A stretch of 5,003 nt of DNA, taken from NCBI GenBank assembly GCA_019509895.1, contig JAEKLK010000108.1:1-5003 (forward strand), read 5' to 3'. The stretch comes from Betaproteobacteria bacterium (GTDB taxonomy: Bacteria > Pseudomonadota > Gammaproteobacteria > Burkholderiales > SG8-39). This document shows positions 1 through 5,003 of this stretch, one piece after another. The notes beneath the pieces are model-generated. The model ran no database searches. It saw only the letters and a program-made list of their open reading frames with translations, and had not been told where the DNA came from. Every line of letters begins with the position of its first letter. Position 1 is the stretch's first letter. Position numbers and translations under genes: made by a program.

Positions 1-18
1 GACAACGCCATCGTGGGA

Positions 19-246
19 CTACCCGAGCTTGAGCCGACGCGCTGCATATGGCGTTACCAGATACGCCACGACAAACATGGGGACAAAGAGGTATGGAGAG
101 AAGAGGACATCTCCGATGCCGAAGCGCAAAACCATGTCGGCGAACATTAGAACTCCGACAATCGTTGTACAGACCGCAAAAGCGTAAAAGGCCCGTGCTA
201 ATGGTGACATGTGGGTCGGTTGCTCCTCGGGCGATTGGGTCGCCAT
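19..246 (-). CDS. Small hypothetical membrane protein, two predicted helices
   Basis: A 75-residue protein that I do not recognise. After a short polar N-terminus (about residues 1-14) it shows two hydrophobic segments, about residues 18-41 and 47-68, and ends with a basic tail (AARRLKLG). It is therefore probably an inner-membrane protein with two helices. The ATG at 244-246 has no clear Shine-Dalgarno sequence. An internal ATG at 208-210 (residue 13, MSPLARAF) has GAGGAG about 12 bases upstream and could be the true start; it would keep both helices. The gene lies more than 200 bases beyond the end of the transporter operon, on the same strand and beyond a candidate terminator, so it is probably a separate unit. 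Its base composition is nearer 50% GC than that of the operon genes. The hydrophobic pattern and basic end support a real gene, but no function can be assigned. Confidence 0.6.
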   Translation of the reverse strand: MATQSPEEQPTHMSPLARAFYAFAVCTTIVGVLMFADMVLRFGIGDVLFSPYLFVPMFVVAYLVTPYAARRLKLG

Positions 247-371
247 CTAACGTTAAATAGATCGAAAAGTTGCGACCTATCATAGCTGCGATCGATAGCG
301 AATTCTGGCAATTGGTCCCACATTCAAGGCGTTAAGTGCGGGACGGTCGGTGCGGAGATTTGTTATTCCGC

Positions 372-401
372 AAAAAATGGGACAAGGGCCTGATTCGTCC
401 C
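372..401 (-). terminator. Candidate intrinsic terminator of the ABC transporter operon
   Basis: Read on the minus strand, GGGACGA (401-395) pairs with TTGTCCC (385-379), giving a 7-bp stem with one G-U pair and a 9-base loop. One A follows and then a run of six T (377-372). This is the layout of a rho-independent terminator. It starts about 60 bases after the stop codon of the last permease gene, in the right orientation to end the operon transcript. The stem is short, so termination may be partial. Confidence 0.5.
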
Positions 402-420
402 GACAAACCGATTTGCTCCG

Positions 421-461
421 GCCGGTCCCCGCCTTCGCGAGGACGACTTCTTCGGACCGGC
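421..461. repeat. REP-like nested palindromic element after the operon
   Basis: There is a perfect 8-bp inverted repeat, GCCGGTCC at 421-428 and GGACCGGC at 454-461. Inside it lies a second hairpin, 425-432 with 437-444. On the minus strand this inner hairpin reads GTCCTCGC, loop GAAG, GCGGGGAC, with one G-U pair. The two hairpins share bases 425-428 and so are mutually exclusive folds. The inner core resembles the short dispersed palindromes common between genes in GC-rich proteobacteria, which is family-level knowledge; only one copy is visible here. It directly abuts the stop codon of the last permease gene and might protect the mRNA 3' end or add to termination. Confidence 0.45.
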
Positions 462-1643
462 TTAGGTACGACCGGCGCTCGAGTACGGGTCGGCTGCGTC
501 GCGCAGGCCGTCGCCGAAGAAGTTGAAGGCGAGCACGATGATGAACACCGGCACGACGGAAAGCATGAGCCAGGGGTAGAGCGCGACCACGTTGATGTTC
601 TGCGCCTCGTTCAGCAGGACGCCCCAGCTCGTCACCGGTGGGCGCAGGCCGAGGCCGAGGAACGAGAGCGCGGTCTCGCCGAGGATCATCGCCGGTACCG
701 AGAGCGTCGCCGAGGCGATCAGGTGGCTCGCGAACGAGGGCAGCAGGTGGCGGCCGATGACGCGCGCCGGGCTGGCGCCCATCAGCACGGCGGCGGTGGC
801 GAAGTCCTCCTCGCGCAGCGCGAGGAGCTTTGAGCGCACGGCGCGCGCGAGCCCCGGCCAGTCGAGGAGGCCGAGGATGATGGTGATGCCGAAGTAGACC
901 AGCACCGGGCTCCAGTTCACCGGCAGCGCCGCCGAGAGCGCCATCCACAGCGGCAGCTCGGGGAAGGAGCGCACCATCTCGATGAAGCGCTGGATGACGG
1001 TATCGATCCAGCCGCCGTAGTAGCCCGAGATGCCGCCGAGCGTCAGGCCGATGATGAAGCTGACGACGATGCCGAAGAGGCCGACGGTGAGCGAGATGCG
1101 CGTGCCATACATGATCCGGCTGAAAAGGTCGCGGCCCAGGCGATCGGTGCCGAGCACATAAAGCGTGCCGCCTTCGGCCGGGCAGACGAAGTGCAGGCGC
1201 GCATCGAAGAGGCCCCAGAAGCGGTATTCGTCGCCCAGGCAGAGGAAGCGCAGGCGGTAGACCTTGCCTGGATCGTCGGTGTAGTCGCGGCGCAGGTTCT
1301 CGAGGTTGAGCCGCATGTTGTAGCCGTAGACGAACGGCCCGACCAAGCGTCCCTCGTGGAAGAAATGCAGCCGCTGCGGCGGCGCGTAGATATGCTGCGT
1401 GTCGCGCGTGGTCAGGTTGTAGGGAGCGATCAGCTCGCTCACCAGGATCGAGGCATAGAACGCCGCGAGCACTATCGCCGCGGCCACCGCGATGCGGTGG
1501 CGGCGGAACTTCCACCACATGATCTTCCATTGCGAGGCGCGGTAGAAGCGCTCCTGCTCCGGGGTCATCGCCTCCGCGGCGTAGGGATCCCACGGCTCGC
1601 GCGAGACGTAGTGCGGCATCACGCTGGCGGCGCGCTCGTTCAC
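462..1643 (-). CDS. Peptide-type ABC transporter permease, DppC/OppC family
   Basis: An inner-membrane channel subunit of 393 residues that would pair with the permease encoded just upstream. A cytoplasmic N-terminus (1-50, with the basic stretch KFRRHR) leads to a first helix at about 51-73. A long extracytoplasmic segment follows (about 74-160), then the family hallmark LGTDRLGRDLFSRIMYGTR (164-182). Further helices lie near 183-205, 245-262, 308-330 and 354-378. The EAA-type loop that contacts the ATPase is at about 278-304 (DFATAAVLMGASPARVIGRH), and the end GDGLRDAADP (377-386) is typical of DppC/OppC proteins. The insertion after the first helix makes it longer than the usual ~300 residues of DppC, resembling the layout of YejE-type permeases. 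The start is GTG at 1641-1643, overlapping the upstream stop by 4 bases (GTGA) without a clear ribosome site, which points to translational coupling. The exact substrate is unknown. Confidence 0.95.
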   Translation of the reverse strand: MNERAASVMPHYVSREPWDPYAAEAMTPEQERFYRASQWKIMWWKFRRHRIAVAAAIVLAAFYASILVSELIAPYNLTTRDTQHIYAPPQRLHFFHEGRLVGPFVYGYNMRLNLENLRRDYTDDPGKVYRLRFLCLGDEYRFWGLFDARLHFVCPAEGGTLYVLGTDRLGRDLFSRIMYGTRISLTVGLFGIVVSFIIGLTLGGISGYYGGWIDTVIQRFIEMVRSFPELPLWMALSAALPVNWSPVLVYFGITIILGLLDWPGLARAVRSKLLALREEDFATAAVLMGASPARVIGRHLLPSFASHLIASATLSVPAMILGETALSFLGLGLRPPVTSWGVLLNEAQNINVVALYPWLMLSVVPVFIIVLAFNFFGDGLRDAADPYSSAGRT

Positions 1644-2665
1644 CGGGCGACGCTGCCCGTCAGGCGAATGCGCGGATCGAGCACCGCGAGCAGCAGATCG
1701 GATATGAACATGCCGATCACGGTGAGAAGCGAGAGGAACATCAGGAAAGAGCCGGCCAGGTACTGGTCCTGGCTCTTCAGCGCCTCGAGCAGCATCGGCC
1801 CCGAGGTCTGCAGCGAGAGCACCACGGCGACGATCGCCGAGCCGGAGATCACCGAAGGCAGCAGGTTGCCGATGTCGGCGATGAACGGATTGAGCGCCAT
1901 GCGCAGCGGATAGCGCACCAGCAGCCGGAAGGCCGGCATGCCCTTGGCGCGCGCCGTGACGACGTATTGCTTCTGCAGCTCATCGAGCAGGTTCGCGCGC
2001 AGGCGCCGGATCATCGCGGCGGTGCCCGAGGTGCCGATGACGATCACCGGGATCCACAGGTGCTCGAGCACCGAGCGGGCCTTGTCCCAGCCCCAGGGCT
2101 GCCCGAGGTACTCCGGATCCATGATGCCGCCGATCGAGAGCCCGAACTGGACGTTGGCGAAGTACATGAGGACCAGTGCCAGCAGGAAGTTCGGTGTCGC
2201 GAGTCCTATATAGCCGAGGAACGTGAGCCCGTGGTCACCCCAGCTGTACTGCTGCGTGGCGGCGTAGACGCCGATCGGAAAGGCGACCGCCCAGGTGAAG
2301 AGGATCACCGAGAAGTTGAGGATGAAGGAGAGCAGCAGGCGATCGCCCACCACCTCCTTCACCGCCATGTCGTGCTCGAAGGACCAGCCGAGATCGCCCT
2401 GCAGCAGGCCGGAAAATCCGTGCTCGGTCGGCCATAACCCGACCCATACCGCGTACTGCTCGATGAACGGCTTATCGAGGCCGTACTGCTTGCGCAGGAA
2501 GTCGACCTTCTCGAGCGCCGCGCTGTCGCCCTGGCTCTTCAGCTCGGCGATCTGGTTGGACAGGAAGTCGCCCGGCGGCAGCTTGATGATGGCGAAGGTG
2601 ATGAAGCTGATCACGAGCAGCGTCGGGATCATGATCAGCAGGCGATGCAGCGTATAGCGCAGCAT
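1640..2665 (-). CDS. Peptide-type ABC transporter permease, DppB/OppB family
   Basis: An inner-membrane channel subunit of 341 residues, close to the usual DppB/OppB length. The N-terminal helix (about 9-29) carries the typical opening (MLRYTLHRLLIMIPTLLVIS) and is followed by a periplasmic region with LPPGDF (29-34) and a YGLDKP motif (61-66) found in this family. Further helices lie at about 111-135, 147-170, 203-219, 265-285 and 303-329. The EAA-type coupling loop is at about 234-260 (YVVTARAKGMPAFRLLVRYP), and the C-terminus LAVLDPRIRLTG is a DppB hallmark. The ATG start follows the binding-protein stop by 12 bases and has a GGAGG ribosome site. It overlaps the second permease gene by 4 bases. 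Family assignment is firm. The transported compound (di- or oligopeptide, or another solute of this transporter class) cannot be read from the sequence. Confidence 0.95.
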   Translation of the reverse strand: MLRYTLHRLLIMIPTLLVISFITFAIIKLPPGDFLSNQIAELKSQGDSAALEKVDFLRKQYGLDKPFIEQYAVWVGLWPTEHGFSGLLQGDLGWSFEHDMAVKEVVGDRLLLSFILNFSVILFTWAVAFPIGVYAATQQYSWGDHGLTFLGYIGLATPNFLLALVLMYFANVQFGLSIGGIMDPEYLGQPWGWDKARSVLEHLWIPVIVIGTSGTAAMIRRLRANLLDELQKQYVVTARAKGMPAFRLLVRYPLRMALNPFIADIGNLLPSVISGSAIVAVVLSLQTSGPMLLEALKSQDQYLAGSFLMFLSLLTVIGMFISDLLLAVLDPRIRLTGSVAR

Positions 2666-2669
2666 GGGG

Positions 2670-2674
2670 CCTCC
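2670..2674 (-). promoter_or_regulatory. Ribosome binding site of the DppB-type permease gene
   Basis: GGAGG lies on the minus strand four bases before the ATG at 2663-2665, in the 12-base gap after the binding-protein stop codon. The spacing is slightly short, but it is the clearest Shine-Dalgarno sequence in the operon. It supports independent initiation of the permease even though the preceding gene is broken. Confidence 0.6.
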
Positions 2675-2677
2675 GCC

Positions 2678-3703
2678 CTATCTGAACCAGAACGTCTCGG
2701 GCCGGTAGATGCCGAAGAAGGCGCCCGGGTCCCAGTTGTAGAAGCCTTCGCGCGGCACGTTCATCAGCCGCTCGCGCGCCACCACCGGCTGCGGCACGCC
2801 GGCGACGATGCCGATCACGTATTGCCGCTCGGCATGGATCTTCAGCATTTCATGCCAGATCGCGGCGCGTTCCTCGCTCGAAGGCGAGGCCGCCCAGCGC
2901 TTGTAGAGCTCGGCGAGCTCCTGCACCTGCGGCAGGTCGGGCGCCTCGCCCATCTTCTGCCCGGTCTCGTAGTACTGGCCGAACTTCGGCCATTGCAGCT
3001 GCAGCTGGCTGGTCGGCGCCAGCTCGTCGGGCGAGGTGTCGGGCGTCGGCAGCCCGTTCTCCAGGCCGCTCCAGATCGACATCACGGTCTCGCCGGCGAA
3101 CACGCGGTTTCTGAAGGCCTCGCGCTGAGACGGCTTGCTGTAGAGCTTGATGCCGACCTCGCGCCAGGTCTCGCGCACCAGCTCGAGCACATCGGTCTGC
3201 TCGGTCGATTCGCCCGCCGTCTCGACGATGATCTCGAGCGGCCGGCCGTCGGGCAGCCGGCGCACGCCGTCGCGCGCGCGCTTGAGTCCCATCTCGTCGA
3301 GCAGCTGGTTCGCCGCCTTGCGGTCGTAGCGCGCCCATGCGGTGCGGTACTCGGGGCGATAGAGCGGGCTCGCCTCGAGCACGGTGTTGTTCGCCTCGAT
3401 GGCGAGGCCGAAGTACAGCACCTGGTTGACGAGCGAGCGGTCGATGGCGAGCGAGAGTGCGCGGCGAAAGCGCACGTCCCGCAGCACCTGCCGCCACACC
3501 GGGTCGTTGACATTCAGGTTGGGGAAGAGCGCCACGTGCGAGCCGCGCGCCGCTCGCCAGAGCAGCGTGTGATACTGGTTCTGCTTTTCGCCCTGCTTCA
3601 GGAAGGTGTAATTGTTGAAGTTGAGATCGCGCGCCTGCAGGTCGGCGTCGCCAGAGCCGGCCTTTGCCGGGATCAGCTTCGGATCGGCGATGGCGAGCAC
3701 CAT
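2678..3703 (-). CDS. ABC transporter substrate-binding protein, C-terminal fragment
   Basis: This frame of 341 residues encodes the second part of a family-5 (SBP_bac_5) periplasmic solute-binding protein. The key family stretch is DVRFRRALSLAIDRSLVNQVLYFGLA (about 76-101), preceded by FPNLNVNDPVWR. A lobe follows with LYRPEYRTAWARYDRKAANQLLDEMGL (about 114-140), where the bound ligand is usually enclosed. The C-terminus (WDPGAFFGIYRPETFWFR) is a natural end for this group. The ATG at 3701-3703 is internal in the ancestral gene; it may allow re-initiation, with GAGGG about 12 bases upstream. Such a product would lack a signal peptide and stay in the cytoplasm, so it is unlikely to work as a receptor. 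The frame overlaps the N-terminal fragment by 31 bases and precedes the DppB-type permease by 12. Confidence 0.85.
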   Translation of the reverse strand: MVLAIADPKLIPAKAGSGDADLQARDLNFNNYTFLKQGEKQNQYHTLLWRAARGSHVALFPNLNVNDPVWRQVLRDVRFRRALSLAIDRSLVNQVLYFGLAIEANNTVLEASPLYRPEYRTAWARYDRKAANQLLDEMGLKRARDGVRRLPDGRPLEIIVETAGESTEQTDVLELVRETWREVGIKLYSKPSQREAFRNRVFAGETVMSIWSGLENGLPTPDTSPDELAPTSQLQLQWPKFGQYYETGQKMGEAPDLPQVQELAELYKRWAASPSSEERAAIWHEMLKIHAERQYVIGIVAGVPQPVVARERLMNVPREGFYNWDPGAFFGIYRPETFWFR

Positions 3704-4425
3704 GCGGGGTTGTCGCCCTCATAGAGGTTGTCCATGCGGTTATGCACCGCCGCCCAGCGGCGTGTCGCCGTCCCTTCCGCTTCCGCCTTCTGCACCTTCG
3801 CCGAGTACTTCTTGTGGAACTGCTTGAGGTAATGCGCCGGCCGGAAGACGAAGAGCGGCGAGGCGCCCGCCATGCGCGGCAGGAAGTGCGGGTTGGGCTT
3901 CGACCACGTATAGCGCACCGTGGTCTCGTCGAGCAGCTCGAACTGAGGCGCCTGGCCGTCGACCAGCAGATCACGCGGCGGCCCGGAAGGACTGAGCTCC
4001 TTGTTGTTGGCGACGTCCTCCCAGTAGTAGCGGAAATCCTCGCTGGTGAACGGCTGGCCGTCGGACCAGCGGTGCCCGCGGCGCAGGTGCAGCGTGAAGA
4101 GGCGCCCGTCCTTCACCTCGAGCGACTCGAGGATGTCGGGGACGATGTTGAGGTTGCGGTCGTAGCCGACGAGCCGCGCATAGCCGTAGATCGTGAAGAG
4201 GCGCGTGTCGCGGCTTCGGCCCGCCAGCGTGTTCAGCGTTCCGCCATAGCGGCCAAGCGACGTGCCGCCCTCGCCCAGCGGCACCACCAGCGGCTTTTGC
4301 GGCACCCGCTTGTCGACCGGCGGCAGCTTTCCCGCGCGCACCTGGTCGGCGAACGCCGGCGGCTCGACGTAGGCCTGCGCCGTGCCGGCGATCGCGAGCA
4401 GCGCGATGAGAGCCAGTCGCTTCAT
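3673..4425 (-). CDS. ABC transporter substrate-binding protein, N-terminal fragment
   Basis: This is the first part of a periplasmic family-5 substrate-binding protein. Residues 1-18 form a classical Sec signal peptide (MKRLALIALLAIAGTAQA, cleavage expected before YVEPP), with no lipobox, so the protein would be soluble in the periplasm. The family segment LRRGHRWSDGQPFTSEDFRYYWEDV at about 114-138 is the SBP_bac_5 signature region. The true family sequence ends near residue 240 (NLYEGDNP); the last ten residues (AWCSPSPIRS) come from the shifted frame before the TGA at 3673-3675. The ATG at 4423-4425 overlaps the ATPase stop by 4 bases (ATGA) and has no obvious ribosome site, suggesting translational coupling. 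About 240 of some 620 expected residues remain, so the exported fragment would lack most of the second lobe and the hinge partner. Confidence 0.85.
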   Translation of the reverse strand: MKRLALIALLAIAGTAQAYVEPPAFADQVRAGKLPPVDKRVPQKPLVVPLGEGGTSLGRYGGTLNTLAGRSRDTRLFTIYGYARLVGYDRNLNIVPDILESLEVKDGRLFTLHLRRGHRWSDGQPFTSEDFRYYWEDVANNKELSPSGPPRDLLVDGQAPQFELLDETTVRYTWSKPNPHFLPRMAGASPLFVFRPAHYLKQFHKKYSAKVQKAEAEGTATRRWAAVHNRMDNLYEGDNPAWCSPSPIRS

Positions 4426-5003
4426 TGGCGCGCGCGCACCAGGTGCTCGTTGCCCACATCGAGCATGCCCGGGCAGCGTCCTTCGACGATGCGGAATTGG
4501 CTCGACCAGGCCGACGGGTCCGAGGCCTTGCCCTCCATAAGGGCGTCGAAGTCGAGCTTGCGGTCGAGGTGCGGATCGGGCACCGCCGCGAGCAGCGCCT
4601 TGGTATACGGGTGTTGCGGGTTACGGAAGAGCTGCGCGGCCGGCGCCAGCTCGACGATGCGCCCGGCGCACATCACGGCAATGCGGTCGGCGAGATAGTT
4701 CACCACCGCCAGGTTGTGCGAGATGAAGATGTAGGTGAGGTTGAGCGCCCGGCGAAGATCGAGGAGCAGGTTCAGCACCTGCGCCTGCACCGAGACATCG
4801 AGCGCCGACACCGGCTCGTCGAGCAGCAGGAGTTCGGGGCCGAGCGCCAGCGCCCGCGCGATGCCGATCCTCTGGCGCTGCCCGCCGGAGAAGCTGTGCG
4901 GATAGCGGCGCAGGAAGCGCACGTCCAGGCCGACCAGCGCCATCAGTTCCTTCACGCGCTGGAAGCGCTCGTCCGCGTCACCGATCTTGTGGATGACGAG
5001 CGG
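4422..5003 (-). CDS. Peptide-type ABC transporter ATP-binding protein, DppF/OppF-like, C-terminal part
   Basis: The frame is open to the window edge, giving the last 193 residues; the N-terminus with Walker A lies outside. Counting from the edge, the ABC signature FSGGQRQRIGIARAL is at 38-52, Walker B ELLLLDEP at 57-64 with its catalytic Glu, the D-loop SALD at 66-69 and the switch His in ISHN at 96. The oligopeptide-transporter C-terminal extension NPQHPYTKALLAAVP at 128-142 marks the Opp/Dpp class and not a generic ABC protein. It would power the two permeases in this operon from the cytoplasmic face. A GTG at 4953-4955 is only an internal Val codon, because the family sequence (PLVIHKIGD) continues upstream of it. 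Whether this is a single-domain subunit or the second half of a fused double ATPase (as in YejF or GsiA) cannot be decided here. Confidence 0.95.
   Translation of the reverse strand, partial: PLVIHKIGDADERFQRVKELMALVGLDVRFLRRYPHSFSGGQRQRIGIARALALGPELLLLDEPVSALDVSVQAQVLNLLLDLRRALNLTYIFISHNLAVVNYLADRIAVMCAGRIVELAPAAQLFRNPQHPYTKALLAAVPDPHLDRKLDFDALMEGKASDPSAWSSQFRIVEGRCPGMLDVGNEHLVRARQ

Larger units (their letters stand above)
2678..4425 (-). pseudogene. Broken family-5 substrate-binding protein gene, two halves in different frames
   Basis: Taken together, the reading frames 3673-4425 and 2678-3703 cover both ends of one periplasmic SBP_bac_5 protein. They meet where the minus strand reads GACAACCCCGC followed by ATGGTGCTC. 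Upstream of this point the protein reads as the family up to NLYEGDNP; downstream it resumes at MVLAIADPKLIPAKAG in another frame. Joined, they give about 580 residues. Related proteins, as I recall them, have roughly 40 more at this place, including a stretch like NPYYxxVDxxGxQLPYID, of which no trace is seen in any frame. The change is best explained by a net deletion of 3n+1 bases. No stop codon or second frameshift is seen elsewhere, so the damage is recent or is an assembly fault. Confidence 0.7.

Noticed and set aside
279..311. Promoter for the small membrane protein: TATGAT (284-279) with TTGCCA (311-306) on the minus strand
   Set aside because: Each hexamer matches the consensus at 5 of 6 positions, but the spacer is 21 bases, too long for a standard sigma-70 promoter. 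The pairing could easily be chance in this AT-richer stretch.
280..1593. 437-codon minus-strand frame overlapping the DppC-type permease
   Set aside because: It is an out-of-frame shadow: Arg/Pro/Ala-rich with no membrane segments, while the overlapping frame 462-1643 is a clear permease. Its tail only reads through the palindromic intergenic region.
2645..3724. Long open frame on the plus strand (359 codons), antisense to the binding-protein gene
   Set aside because: The translation is rich in Arg, His, Ala and Leu with no family motif, as expected for the antisense of a GC-rich gene. The minus strand carries clear SBP_bac_5 motifs.
2850..3974. 374-codon minus-strand frame running through the binding-protein break
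   Set aside because: It is Arg-rich shadow sequence in a third frame. It does not carry the missing family segment and does not bridge the two real halves.
3664..4698. Long open frame on the plus strand (344 codons) across the binding-protein and ATPase genes
   Set aside because: It is antisense to two recognised genes, has low-complexity basic composition and crosses a gene boundary.

Overview
The window is one high-GC, protein-dense stretch read entirely on the minus strand. It looks like a proteobacterial chromosome, most likely alphaproteobacterial. That assignment is an inference from the GC-rich codon use, the style of the peptide-type ABC transporter operon and a palindromic element just after it; no rRNA or marker gene is present to fix the lineage.

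In transcription order (right to left) the main unit is an operon for an ABC importer of the oligopeptide/dipeptide (Opp/Dpp) class. It holds the C-terminal part of an ATP-binding subunit (4422-5003, running off the window), a periplasmic family-5 substrate-binding protein (2678-4425), a DppB/OppB-type permease (1640-2665) and a DppC/OppC-type permease (462-1643). The genes overlap by 4 bases (ATPase to binding protein; permease to permease) or are 12 bases apart (binding protein to first permease), which indicates co-transcription and translational coupling. A candidate intrinsic terminator lies about 60 bases after the last stop codon (372-401), and a REP-like nested palindrome sits between the stop and the terminator (421-461).

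The most notable point is that the substrate-binding protein is broken. Its N-terminal half (signal peptide and first SBP_bac_5 segment) and its C-terminal half lie in different reading frames that meet near 3700. A family segment of roughly 40 residues between them seems to be missing. This looks like an out-of-frame internal deletion and not a one-base slip. If real, the importer has lost its normal receptor while the permeases and ATPase remain intact; otherwise it is an assembly error.

The left end (1-360) is clearly less GC-rich than the operon and holds one small predicted two-helix membrane protein (19-246) of unknown function. I see no RNA gene, CRISPR array, insertion sequence or new system in the window.
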